This document shows positions 7,651-15,665 of a stretch of 64,000 nt of DNA, piece after piece; position 1 is the stretch's first letter; each line of letters opens with the position of its first letter. The DNA comes from Anaerolineae bacterium (GTDB lineage: Bacteria; Chloroflexota; Anaerolineae; Aggregatilineales; Phototrophicaceae). The notes beneath the pieces are model-generated. The model saw only the letters and a list, made by a program, of their open reading frames with translations. It made no database searches and was not told the DNA's origin. A program made the translations under genes and the position numbers. Location of the stretch: contig JALHNB010000003.1 of NCBI GenBank assembly GCA_022843745.1, positions 62,001-126,000 of the forward strand, written 5' to 3'.

Positions 7651-8814
7651 ATGAAAATTACAGATGTACAGGCTTGTGTGATCGGACGGCAGGAAGCCCA
7701 CAGCGGCGGCAGCGTGTGGACATTTGTGCGTATTTACACCGATGAGGGCATCGTCGGCACAGGAGAATGCAACTCCGGCGGGCCGGGTTATTCCGGTTTT
7801 GCCACGAAAGAAGCAATTATCGCGATGAAGCATCGCCTGATCGGTGAAGACCCTTTTAATATCAACATGATTTACGAAAAGCTGCGGCGCGGTGGGCGCT
7901 ACGGCGGCTCAACCACTGCCCCGCTGATCTTCGCGCTCACAGGCATCGACAACGCGCTCTACGATATTGTCGGCAAAGCCTTGAACGTCCCTGTATACAA
8001 GCTGTTGGGCGGCAAATTCCGCGATAAGATTCGCCTGTATGCCGACTGCCACGCGGGCGAAACCGACGATGCGCAAGCTTACGCCCAAAAAGCGATGGAA
8101 GTGGTCGAAATGGGCTTTAGCGCGGTCAAATTTGATGTGGATAACACGGGTACAGGCAAGCTCGACGACTATAACTGGACAGTCGGCGCAAAGGAAATGA
8201 CGCATGTCATAGGCCTGATTGAAGGCATTCGCGAGGCAGTTGGCTATGAGATTGACCTGGCGATTGACTGTCACGGTCAATTTGACCTGCCCTCTGCCAT
8301 CACATTAGCGAAGGCCGTTGAGCCGCTGCGCCTGCTCTGGCTGGAAGAACCCGTTCCTGCCGAAAATCTGGATGCACTGGCACAAGTTCGCTCCACCAGC
8401 AGCACGGTCATCTGCACAGGCGAGAATCAATACACGCGCTTTGAATTTATCGAGATGTTCGCGAAAAAAGCGGTAGACATTATCATGCCTGATCTCGCCA
8501 AAGCGGGCGGCATCGCGGAAGGCAAGCGCATCGCGGACATCGCCGACGCGCATTATATCCCGATTGCGCCGCATAATGTCTCGTCACCGCTGGGCATGAT
8601 GGCAGCCTGTCATGTGATGGCAGCAGTGCCGAATTTCCTGCTGCTGGAATTCCACGCGCTGGATATTCCCTGGTGGAATGACCTATGCGACGGTGATAAG
8701 CCCTTCGTCGAAAATGGATTCATGACCGTTTCTGAGCGCCCCGGCATCGGCGTGGAACTCAACCCTGCGGCGGCGAAATCGCTGCTGTGGAACGGCGACA
8801 CCTATTTTGATTAG
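7651..8814 (+). CDS. Mandelate racemase/enolase-superfamily dehydratase (third)
   Basis: A 387-residue enolase-superfamily enzyme, closest in pattern to galactonate-type dehydratases. Visible: capping domain with the TGEC loop (37-40), KFD (160-162), metal ligands Asp206 (DCHG), Glu232 (EEP) and Glu258 (TGEN), and His308 in PHNVSSP. The frame is open to a GTG at 7636, but GGAG at 7638-7641 lies nine bases before the ATG at 7651, and MKITDVQ is the standard family start, so 7651 is chosen. It is co-transcribed with the preceding member. Presumably it acts in the same sugar-acid pathway; the substrate is inferred only to the level of the superfamily. Confidence 0.82.
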   Translation: MKITDVQACVIGRQEAHSGGSVWTFVRIYTDEGIVGTGECNSGGPGYSGFATKEAIIAMKHRLIGEDPFNINMIYEKLRRGGRYGGSTTAPLIFALTGIDNALYDIVGKALNVPVYKLLGGKFRDKIRLYADCHAGETDDAQAYAQKAMEVVEMGFSAVKFDVDNTGTGKLDDYNWTVGAKEMTHVIGLIEGIREAVGYEIDLAIDCHGQFDLPSAITLAKAVEPLRLLWLEEPVPAENLDALAQVRSTSSTVICTGENQYTRFEFIEMFAKKAVDIIMPDLAKAGGIAEGKRIADIADAHYIPIAPHNVSSPLGMMAACHVMAAVPNFLLLEFHALDIPWWNDLCDGDKPFVENGFMTVSERPGIGVELNPAAAKSLLWNGDTYFD

Positions 8815-8885
8815 AACTTGGCTTAAGAAAAATTTGTGGAAGAGTTGATTTAGAAACGATAGCTGGAAATAAGCCAACTCTATAT

Positions 8886-10067
8886 TCAACTGATGAGTGC
8901 ACGCAATTGGCTGTGGGAACTTGGAAGACCATATAATTTGCAGATATTCGATTCAATGTCCCACAGCTTATCAATGCTTAGAAGGCGATCCAGTATCGAT
9001 TTTTGTTGGGAAGTCAGGTTTCTCGTAATATCTATCAAGGAAGTAAAAGGATAGGGATCAAGATTTTGGGGATCGTAAGCAACGAATTGCTTCATATCGT
9101 CTTTCTGTAGCCGAACCTGAATTTTTGGCGTGTGATAAAAGTTAAAGATATACGCATCGTCAATGGTAGATGTAGATAGTTTGCCTTCTTCAAATATAAT
9201 GTCGAATAATCCTAATAATGTGTAGCAAATATGCAGATTATTTTGCAGTTGTTCAATCAAACGGATGGCGGTTGATACGGCTTTTGACCGGTCAATCATT
9301 TTGATTGCTTGAAGAAATCGAACAAGCAATTCATAGTTTTCAACCTCAGGAATTGTGTCAATGAAGGTCTCAATAGCGGATTGAGATACATCGAATTTTG
9401 CGATTTCAACTAAACCTACGGCTGCTGCACAGCGTATTTTTGAATTATTTTTTGTGTCTTTTAATATGGACTCTAGTAGAGTGATGCTTTTGCTCTTGAG
9501 ATCAGACGCTAATCCATCCTTGGATATCCTGCCAAATTCTGAAATGATATAGTATTTGTTAAATTCATTCTCCTCATCGGATGTCATTGACAGCAAATGG
9601 ACGGCTAACTCATCGGCTGTTCCACAACCTACGAGGAGAACTGAAGCTGAGAACCTTATTCCGTGATCTCTGTCACTTAAGAGAGGCACGTATCGATTTC
9701 GGTTTGTGCATATGAGTTGATGTATCAAGGTTGCTTTTTCCGAAAATTCTAGGGGTACAAGTTTGAGGTCTGTGTAGGAGATGAGGTCTTCAAGCAGAAC
9801 AAGCACCATTCGTTTATTTTGGATTTCTGGGTATGTTATGGCTTCGATCAAAAATGGGGTTACATGATAAGCAATTTCGACACCGCGAATCAGCTTTTCC
9901 CTTTCATCACGTCCAATGAGGGCATCCGAATGAACGACCTCGTTTTGTAATAATATAAATGCCTCTTCGCTGATATGCTTATCCTGTGAAGCCAGATTCT
10001 TGAGCCAGCTAGGAACGTTGGAAGCGTTTAATCCATTCCAATCAATGCGGTCAATGCCCTCAAACAT
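8886..10067 (-). CDS. HEAT/ARM-repeat protein, immunity-like
   Basis: A 393-residue all-helical protein without signal peptide or membrane segment. Its start (GIDRIDWNGLNASNVPSWL, then a segment with HVTPFLIEAI) resembles the HEAT-repeat proteins of polymorphic-toxin loci whose N-terminus reads roughly DWxxL...DVPxxLxxL...VPFLIxL. Several helical repeats follow (for example LLSDRDHGIRFSASVLLVGC and SKIRCAAAVGLVEIAKF). Base composition is visibly AT-richer than both neighbours and it stands alone on the minus strand, which points to acquisition by transfer. No toxin gene is adjacent. The function is unknown; a protein-binding or immunity role is inference. Confidence 0.6.
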   Translation of the reverse strand: MFEGIDRIDWNGLNASNVPSWLKNLASQDKHISEEAFILLQNEVVHSDALIGRDEREKLIRGVEIAYHVTPFLIEAITYPEIQNKRMVLVLLEDLISYTDLKLVPLEFSEKATLIHQLICTNRNRYVPLLSDRDHGIRFSASVLLVGCGTADELAVHLLSMTSDEENEFNKYYIISEFGRISKDGLASDLKSKSITLLESILKDTKNNSKIRCAAAVGLVEIAKFDVSQSAIETFIDTIPEVENYELLVRFLQAIKMIDRSKAVSTAIRLIEQLQNNLHICYTLLGLFDIIFEEGKLSTSTIDDAYIFNFYHTPKIQVRLQKDDMKQFVAYDPQNLDPYPFTSLIDITRNLTSQQKSILDRLLSIDKLWDIESNICKLYGLPSSHSQLRALIS

Positions 10068-10125
10068 GGTTTTTGCAATCTACCTCACTACGCCAATTAC
10101 TTACGTTATTAAATAAACTTCTAAA

Positions 10126-10872
10126 TTATCGCTGCCGCAGAACGAAAACACCCCAGCCAAAATAGCGCCGCCCATACGTGAAATATTCGCGTTTTGAATT
10201 TTCGATCCACATGCGCAGCCCCTCGGCATCCGAATCGTCGGGGTGCTGCCGCAGCCAATCGGAAACCGCCATCCACTGCATCGACACGTAGCGATCCCAA
10301 CCGTGATGATCCGCCAACAGCATCTCGACCAGTTCCAGATCGAGTGACTCGAAGCGCTCATACATCCCGGTCAAGGTGGTAAATAATTCGCGATCCCCAT
10401 CGGCGATCATGTCGTAAGCCTCAGCGGGTGGCTCCTCAATCCAGAAGGGTTCGCCGACCAGCAAGAAGCTATTTTTATCTTTTAGCGCAGGCTGCATCAA
10501 CTTCAACGTGCCGACCAGTCCGCCGCCAATCCAGGTCGCGCCGATGCAGCTTACGATGTCAAACTGATGATGTTCTTCGGGATAATCAGCTGCATCGCCT
10601 TCCACGAACATGATGCGTTCGCTGACGGAAAGCTCATTGGCCCGCTGGTGAGCAGCCTCCAGAAACACGGTGCTGATGTCCACACCCACGCCAATAAGCC
10701 CATATTCCGCTGACCAGCGACAGAGCATCTCGCCTTTGCCACAGCACAGATCGAGCTGGCGTGTGCCGGAATCCAGACGGCAAATTTCCCCTAACAACAT
10801 CAACTGCTCCTCCGTAAAAGGATTCAGGATGCGGTGGTTGGTTTCGCCAATTTCGTGAAAACGTAAGGACAT
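10126..10872 (-). CDS. Class I SAM-dependent methyltransferase
   Basis: A 248-residue soluble methyltransferase. The glycine-rich SAM loop LDLCCGKGEML lies near residue 40, followed by the acidic strand end GVGVDIS and a motif resembling FDIVSCIGATWIGGG. The C-terminal half contains aromatic-rich helices that could form the acceptor pocket. The substrate cannot be read from the sequence. It stands alone between the HEAT-repeat gene and the divergent ubiE/menG gene, with tandem repeats in the shared upstream region. No partner gene suggests a pathway. Confidence 0.75.
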   Translation of the reverse strand: MSLRFHEIGETNHRILNPFTEEQLMLLGEICRLDSGTRQLDLCCGKGEMLCRWSAEYGLIGVGVDISTVFLEAAHQRANELSVSERIMFVEGDAADYPEEHHQFDIVSCIGATWIGGGLVGTLKLMQPALKDKNSFLLVGEPFWIEEPPAEAYDMIADGDRELFTTLTGMYERFESLDLELVEMLLADHHGWDRYVSMQWMAVSDWLRQHPDDSDAEGLRMWIENSKREYFTYGRRYFGWGVFVLRQR

Positions 10873-10916
10873 TTTTGACTTCCTGCCGTGTGTACGAATA
10901 ACATCATTATCTTACA

Positions 10917-11010
10917 GGTGTTTAATCGCGACTCTTCTTAATTTTATAGGTTTTTAGGCGCGATCCTTCTTAATCTTATCGGCCTTTAATTGCGATCATC
11001 CTTATTTTCG
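10917..11010. repeat. Three tandem ~31-base repeats in the ubiE upstream region
   Basis: Three imperfect copies follow each other: 10917-10948, 10949-10980 and 10981-11010. Each reads approximately GG-TTTAA-CGCGA-C-TTCTTAAT-TTAT. The third copy contains the -35 box of the ubiE promoter. They lie between divergent genes and could be operator sites or slippage products. Confidence 0.7.
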
Positions 11011-11018
11011 ATTATAAT
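10990..11018 (+). promoter_or_regulatory. Promoter for ubiE/menG
   Basis: TTGCGA (10990-10995) and a perfect TATAAT (11013-11018) are 17 bases apart. The -35 box falls inside the third tandem repeat. The predicted start lies about 35 bases before the ATG. Confidence 0.65.
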
Positions 11019-11058
11019 CATCTGTGATATTTAGCACAAACTGAACAAAGTGAACGTC

Positions 11059-11760
11059 ATGGCACATCTTAAGGGCAAAGAACGCTCTGCTTACGTCCAG
11101 AATATGTTTGACCGCATCGCAGGACGCTATAACCTCATGAATCGCATCATGACGGGTGGGCAGGATATGCGCTGGCGGCGATTCGTCGTCCAGCAGGCGC
11201 GAATACCCGCAGGCGGCACACTGCTCGACTTGGCGACAGGCACAGGGGACATTGGCTTCGAAGCGATCAAAGCGGTATCGGGGATTCATGTCGTCGGTGC
11301 GGATTTTTCGCTGGGCATGATGATAGTCGGCAAAAGCCTGCCGATGGGCGAAAAAATGGATTGGTGCGGCGCGGATGCTTTGCAGCTACCCTTCCCCGAT
11401 AACACGTTTAATGCGGTCACATCCGGCTATCTCATGCGCAATGTGATCGATATTCCACGCACATTGAAGGAGCAGCTTCGCGTCCTCAAGCCGGGTGGTC
11501 GAATTGTCGTCCTCGACACATCGCCGCCGCCGGATAACTGGACTCGCCCATTCATAGAGATTCACCTGCGCTATATCATCCCTACGCTGGGACGCATCAT
11601 CAGCGGCAACGCGGATGCTTATCAATATCTGCCCAGTTCGACACAAGCCTTTAAAACGCCGGAGGAATTAGCCGCGATTATGCGCGAAGCAGGCGTGCGT
11701 AACGTCGAATATCAGACATTCATGCTTGGCACGATGGCGGTACATTGGGGCGAGAAATAA
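11059..11760 (+). CDS. menG: Demethylmenaquinone/ubiquinone methyltransferase UbiE/MenG
   Basis: SAM-dependent C-methyltransferase that completes menaquinone (or ubiquinone) synthesis at the membrane face. About 233 residues. Family signatures: FDRIAGRYNLMNRIMTGG near the start with WRRFVV after it, LLDLATGTGDIGFEAI as SAM loop, LPFPDNTFNAVTSGYLMRNV and LKPGGRIVVLDTSPP. GTG at 11050 is also possible; ATG at 11059 is preferred because AAAGTG lies six bases upstream and the next residues match the family start. A strong promoter overlaps tandem repeats upstream. The electron carrier it makes would feed the complex I encoded at 46058-55819. Confidence 0.92.
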   Translation: MAHLKGKERSAYVQNMFDRIAGRYNLMNRIMTGGQDMRWRRFVVQQARIPAGGTLLDLATGTGDIGFEAIKAVSGIHVVGADFSLGMMIVGKSLPMGEKMDWCGADALQLPFPDNTFNAVTSGYLMRNVIDIPRTLKEQLRVLKPGGRIVVLDTSPPPDNWTRPFIEIHLRYIIPTLGRIISGNADAYQYLPSSTQAFKTPEELAAIMREAGVRNVEYQTFMLGTMAVHWGEK

Positions 11761-11763
11761 GTT

Positions 11764-11943
11764 TTACGGCTTATCATCACTCGGCGGAGGCACGACATGC
11801 CCTGTCCGCTTTGATTTCCGTTTGATAATCTTTTGCTCGTGCTTACGTTCGCGGCGTTTCTCTTTTTTCTCCGCCAGCTTGTCCGCTACCTCGGAGTCTT
11901 TTTTCTTCTTATGGTGCGCTTTGGGTGTATTCATGCCTTTCAT
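11764..11943 (-). CDS. Small lysine/arginine-rich basic protein (59 residues)
   Basis: A short gene convergent with ubiE, its stop only four bases from the ubiE stop. The ATG at 11943 is preceded by GGGAGG (11955-11950) at six bases, an excellent ribosome binding site. The product starts MKGMNTPKAHHKKKK, has a highly charged middle rich in Lys, Arg and Glu (AEKKEKRRERKHEQ), and ends VVPPPSDDKP. It has no membrane segment. The composition suggests nucleic-acid or ribosome binding, but no family is recognised. Evidence that it is real: the strong binding site, the compact fit between genes and a coherent helix-like charge pattern. Function unknown. Confidence 0.6.
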   Translation of the reverse strand: MKGMNTPKAHHKKKKDSEVADKLAEKKEKRRERKHEQKIIKRKSKRTGHVVPPPSDDKP

Positions 11944-12056
11944 GATCTGCCTCCCAATAGATTGTCTACCGATCCTATTGTAAGCGTAGCGGAAAACGAA
12001 AAAGGAGCATACTGATAAATGCCATGCTCACGGAAGATTTTCGTCCCGAAGGTGGT

Positions 12057-13526
12057 TCAGTTATCCAGCCGCCACAGCACAACTGATGCGGTATCGTTCG
12101 TTTCACCGGGGCGTGGATAAGCGGCGATTTTTGTTGCCGCAGCATCCAGCGTTTGAACATCAACGCCGATCAGAGGCGCGTAATCGACCAGCACGTAAAC
12201 CGCACCGTGTGCTGAAAGCGCGTCTTCGATTTGCGGCAGCCCCGGCGCGTTGGCACAGATCATCTCCACAGTGACAGCATAAAAATTAGCCCGCAGGCAG
12301 CTATCCCGGAACATGCTGGCGACAATCGGAATATTTTTTTCTTCGATAGAATCGGGGAAGGCTTGCACCGCCTCGCGCAGACCAAATCCGCTGCTGTGGT
12401 CGGTGATAAACTGGCGGCGTTCCTCGGCAGACAGGGGGAGCGTACCGGGGTCATTGTAAGCAGTTTGCATAAATGGGAATATCGCGAAGAACGAAATCGC
12501 GATCACCAACGCGGATACGATCCATTTTTCGCGCCGTTCGTCCAGAAGATTGACCAGCGATCCCAACCCTGCACCCGCTAAAACCAGCATCAATGGCAGC
12601 GCGGCGATGTAATGCCTCGGCAGCACTTCGCGCCCAAAGACCATCATGATGATAAGCGGGAGTCCGGCAGCAAGCAGCAGAATTCCGCCGATTTTCCGCG
12701 TCTGCGAGATTATCAACAACAGTGCCAACCCGCCGATCAGGAAGGCTGTCCAGGCTAACGTGCCAAAACTGGTTAGCTGCGTCCACAACTGCGCGAGATT
12801 GGCGACAAAAGCCAGATTTTGACTGCTTGAATCGCCCACACCAATCCAGCCGAGTGCGATGCCAAAAAAATCGTCTCCACGAATCAGCAGATAGGCGAGA
12901 GGCGGTATAAAACATATCGCCGCCGTGAAACCAGCAATCACCAGATTGACGATGCGTGTGCGAAGCGGATGCTGACTCAAGAGCAGAATTATCAGGATGA
13001 CGGTCAACACGAAAGGGGCGGCTGTAAATTTGAACAGCACCGCAGCCGCCAACACCAGCCCTGTGATAATCGCATCGCGAATCGTACCACTTCGCGCCAG
13101 TCTCAGGCTGCTCCACGCCGCGACAACCACGAGCGCACCTGCTTCAGCATCGCTCAAAGCTGTGCGCTCATAGAAAAATAAATAGGGCGATGCGATCCAC
13201 ATCACCCCAGCCAGAATCATAGCCGTTGTGCCAAAATGACGCTTTACCAGCGCACATCCCGCAGCCAGGCCGACCATGCTGACAAAAATTGTCGCGATAC
13301 GTCCGATTAAAACCGGAGAGTTTTGGGGGTAAAAGGCTGCAATTAACCAGTGATTGATAATCTTACCATCACTGATATTCCAGAATGGATGCCCATTCCA
13401 GACCTCGACAGCGCGGGTTAAATGGAGTCCTTCATCGTTATGAAGTGGCAGGCTTTCCAGGGCGGCAACGCGCGTTCCCCACAAGATCAGCGAAAGGATA
13501 ACGAATCGCCAGCATTTGAAAGCCAT
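12057..13526 (-). CDS. GT-C family membrane glycosyltransferase (ArnT/PMT-like)
   Basis: A 489-residue polytopic membrane protein of the dolichyl-phosphate-mannose-type glycosyltransferase fold. It has the acidic loop after helix 1 (LHNDEGLHL, residues around 29-37), a second conserved stretch YERTALSDAEAG, then about ten hydrophobic segments and a soluble extracytoplasmic C-terminal part. Such enzymes transfer a sugar from a polyprenyl-phosphate donor to a lipid, protein or glycan outside the membrane. The acceptor is unknown. It is followed downstream by another minus-strand gene only far away; upstream, infA ends 28 bases before its start, so it may be read with the infA cluster. Confidence 0.75.
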   Translation of the reverse strand: MAFKCWRFVILSLILWGTRVAALESLPLHNDEGLHLTRAVEVWNGHPFWNISDGKIINHWLIAAFYPQNSPVLIGRIATIFVSMVGLAAGCALVKRHFGTTAMILAGVMWIASPYLFFYERTALSDAEAGALVVVAAWSSLRLARSGTIRDAIITGLVLAAAVLFKFTAAPFVLTVILIILLLSQHPLRTRIVNLVIAGFTAAICFIPPLAYLLIRGDDFFGIALGWIGVGDSSSQNLAFVANLAQLWTQLTSFGTLAWTAFLIGGLALLLIISQTRKIGGILLLAAGLPLIIMMVFGREVLPRHYIAALPLMLVLAGAGLGSLVNLLDERREKWIVSALVIAISFFAIFPFMQTAYNDPGTLPLSAEERRQFITDHSSGFGLREAVQAFPDSIEEKNIPIVASMFRDSCLRANFYAVTVEMICANAPGLPQIEDALSAHGAVYVLVDYAPLIGVDVQTLDAAATKIAAYPRPGETNDTASVVLWRLDN

Positions 13527-13553
13527 ATTGAGTACGCGCTGGTGTTTGGGGGT

Positions 13554-13808
13554 TTAGGGCATTTCTTCTTCGTGAGCAGCGCCCGGATCACGGTAGCGGT
13601 AGGTAATACGCCCTTGCGTGGGGTCGTAGGCGCTCACTTCAACCTTGACCTTATCGCCCAACAGGATACGAATATAATATTTGCGCATTTTCCCCGAAAG
13701 GTAGGCGCGAACTTTATGGCCGTTTTCCAGTTGCACGATAAACTGCGTATTGGGGAGGGCTTCCTTCACAATACCTTCGGCTTCAATTTTGTCTTCTTTT
13801 TTCGACAT
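13554..13808 (-). CDS. infA: Translation initiation factor IF-1
   Basis: A single OB-fold protein that binds the A site of the 30S subunit during initiation. The 84-residue product contains the family core: [44 protein letters not shown] and [14 protein letters not shown] 13-residue Asp/Glu/Pro tail after the usual end makes it slightly longer than the standard 72 residues. The frame is open to 13835, but the ATG at 13808 is preferred: AAGGAAA lies upstream and [12 protein letters not shown] matches the family start. It is in a row with rpsU and two S1 genes, a translation cluster, rather than in the common ribosomal protein operon. Confidence 0.95.
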   Translation of the reverse strand: MSKKEDKIEAEGIVKEALPNTQFIVQLENGHKVRAYLSGKMRKYYIRILLGDKVKVEVSAYDPTQGRITYRYRDPGAAHEEEMP

Positions 13809-13837
13809 ACATTTCCTTGTAAACTTAAACAACAATG

Positions 13838-13860
13838 CCGCTGCCCACGAAAGGCAGCGG
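13838..13860 (-). terminator. Hairpin between rpsU and infA
   Basis: A perfect eight-base stem CCGCTGCC/GGCAGCGG with a seven-base loop lies 34 bases after the rpsU stop and 29 before the infA start. The T content after it on the minus strand is weak (CATTGTTGTTT), so it may only attenuate or stabilise the mRNA. Confidence 0.5.
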
Positions 13861-13894
13861 TTTTAATGATTGGCTCAACTAAGGAGCATTCGAC

Positions 13895-14095
13895 TTAACG
13901 AGTTGCAGCTTTACGCTGGCGGCGACGCGCCCGGCGAATGGCTTTTTTCTTCTCGATTCGCCGCAGCTCACTCTTCGAAATGTGCCAACGTTTGCGACGT
14001 ACAGTGCTTAACACGCCGCTGTTAGTGACGCGCTTGCGGAAGCGTCGCAGAAGCGACTCTTGTGATTCATTGGGTTTCAATGTAACGGTTGCCAT
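13895..14095 (-). CDS. rpsU: 30S ribosomal protein S21
   Basis: Small basic ribosomal protein that helps 30S subunits engage the mRNA start region. The 66-residue product matches S21: VTLKPNESQESLLRRFRKRV, then a tail rich in Arg and Lys (RRIEKKKAIRRARRRQRK). The frame is open to 14128; the ATG at 14095 (MATVTLKP) is chosen because it gives the family start, although no strong ribosome binding site is visible. It lies between an S1 gene and infA, all on the minus strand, so the products of this cluster all act at translation initiation. Confidence 0.93.
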   Translation of the reverse strand: MATVTLKPNESQESLLRRFRKRVTNSGVLSTVRRKRWHISKSELRRIEKKKAIRRARRRQRKAATR

Positions 14096-14147
14096 AATTG
14101 TGCTGTTCACCCCCTTCCCGTAAAGCAACGAGATTATTGATCATTAA

Positions 14148-15374
14148 TTAGGCATTGCTCAATTGTACAGAGTCAGCATTTTCGGTGCTATGTGACTCTA
14201 GTTCTGGTTGTTCCGGTTGTTCGGATTGGGCACGTCGTTTTTCATCCCAACGAGCCTGTTCCTCACCGGTGACTTCCTTCAGGCTTAGACCCAAACGCTG
14301 CTTATCAGGTTCAATGCTGATAACGCGCATGAGCAGGCGCTGGCCTTCGTGTACAATCAAGGAAGGATGTTCGGGTTGTGGCTCGGACATCTGGCTCACA
14401 TGAAGCAGAGCTTCGATGCCAGGGTCAAGGCTGACGAACGCGCCAAACTGGGCCACGCGCGAGACTTTACCTTCGACCAGTTGACCAACATGGTAAACTT
14501 CTTCGACCACTTCCCAGGGATTTTTCTGGAGTCGCTTGAGGCTCAGGCCGATGCGTTTGCCTTCTTCGTCAAGACGCAGCACGTAAACCGTGACTTCGTC
14601 GCCAACGTTCAGGACTTCACGCGGGTGCTTCACGCGATGCCAGGCCAATTCGGAAATGTGAATAAGGCCGTCTGCGCCACCCAGATCGACAAATGCGCCG
14701 AAATCGCGCAGTCCACTGACCACGCCCTTACGCACTTCGCCTTCTTGCAGTTTATCTAACAATACTTCTTTACGCGCCTCGCGTCGTTCGCGCTGCGCAT
14801 CACGCTGGCTAAAGACAAGCCGACGACGTTTCCAGTTGACTTCGATAACCTTCAGGGTGACTCGCGCCCCAACCAGGCCACTCATCTGTCCCTTACGATC
14901 ATCTTCGTTCAGGCCGCGTGCCAGGCCAACAACGTGACTGGCGGGAACAAACCCGCGCAGATTGCCGAAGGGGACGATCAAGCCACCACGATTTGCTTCG
15001 GTGACAATACCTTCCCAGATTTCATCGTTCTCCATGAGCTTCTCAGCATTTCGCCAGTCTTCACTCTGACGCGCCTGTGAAACAGAAAGCACGAGATTGC
15101 CATCTTCATCTTCAGCGCGAAGCACCATCACGTCCACAGGTTCACCCACATGGTAGGTAATCCCGCTTTCTTCCAGGCGCTCCAGGTCGCGGCGCGGCAC
15201 AATGCCATCACGCCCCAGCCCCACGTCTACAATCAAGCCCTGATTATCAACAGCCAGTACCGTGCCACCAATAATCTCGCCCCGTTCCGGCTCTTTTTCG
15301 GCAAAAGATGCCTCTAACAGCGCGGCGAAATCCATTTCGTCGGTTATCGTTCCCAACGTATTCTCAATCTGCAT
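14148..15374 (-). CDS. rpsA: S1 RNA-binding domain protein, ribosomal protein S1 family (copy 1)
   Basis: A 408-residue protein with four S1 OB-fold domains at about 34-104, 116-192, 210-282 and 295-366. The third has the strongest ribosomal S1 match (RDFGAFVDLGGADGLIHISELAW). The N-terminal stretch is acidic (DFAALLEASF) and the C-terminal tail is Glu/Gln-rich. S1 proteins of this four-domain kind help the 30S subunit bind mRNA, mainly in Gram-positive-like lineages. A second, similar gene lies directly upstream at 15666-16850, so the two are tandem paralogues. Followed by rpsU after 52 bases. Which copy is on the ribosome cannot be decided here. Confidence 0.88.
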   Translation of the reverse strand: MQIENTLGTITDEMDFAALLEASFAEKEPERGEIIGGTVLAVDNQGLIVDVGLGRDGIVPRRDLERLEESGITYHVGEPVDVMVLRAEDEDGNLVLSVSQARQSEDWRNAEKLMENDEIWEGIVTEANRGGLIVPFGNLRGFVPASHVVGLARGLNEDDRKGQMSGLVGARVTLKVIEVNWKRRRLVFSQRDAQRERREARKEVLLDKLQEGEVRKGVVSGLRDFGAFVDLGGADGLIHISELAWHRVKHPREVLNVGDEVTVYVLRLDEEGKRIGLSLKRLQKNPWEVVEEVYHVGQLVEGKVSRVAQFGAFVSLDPGIEALLHVSQMSEPQPEHPSLIVHEGQRLLMRVISIEPDKQRLGLSLKEVTGEEQARWDEKRRAQSEQPEQPELESHSTENADSVQLSNA

Positions 15375-15438
15375 ATCGTTTTCAGCCCCCCAAGGGTAAG
15401 ATTTTTTTTGATCTTCTTAGGTGTGGGACACGTAAAGA

Positions 15439-15471
15439 CTCGGTTAACTCAAGAAATATTGAGTTACCGAG
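15439..15471. promoter_or_regulatory. Long hairpin between the two S1 genes
   Basis: CTCGGTTAACTCAA (15439-15452) pairs with TTGAGTTACCGAG (15459-15471), with one bulged base and a six-base loop. On the minus transcript it lies in the 291-base spacer, about 65 bases before the copy 1 start. No T-run follows, so an RNA-processing or control element is more likely than a terminator. Nothing else gene-like was seen in the spacer. Confidence 0.5.
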
Positions 15472-15665
15472 CGCACGACTGGTTTTTTGTAAAGTTGATG
15501 TTAACCAGATGGAGCGCAACCAGCCCAACAGCAGGGACATGCTTTCCCACATCCCCCAGAGACCAAGCAGGATTATACAAGTTAAGAATTTGTTTGTCAA
15601 TGAAACAACTAAGAGGAATTCGATTCAAAAAAGCCCAGAAATAGGGCTGTTTTGATCGAAGTATT

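Noticed and set aside
10917-11010. CRISPR array (also considered at 18074 and 19718)
   Set aside because: Only three units each and no spacers between repeats; no cas genes in the window.
11726-12015. Plus-strand frames of 60-85 residues after ubiE
   Set aside because: They are the antisense of the better supported 59-residue basic gene and lack ribosome binding sites.
15382-15600. 72-residue frame between the S1 genes
   Set aside because: No convincing ribosome binding site and it runs through the long hairpin; the hydrophobic start seems accidental.
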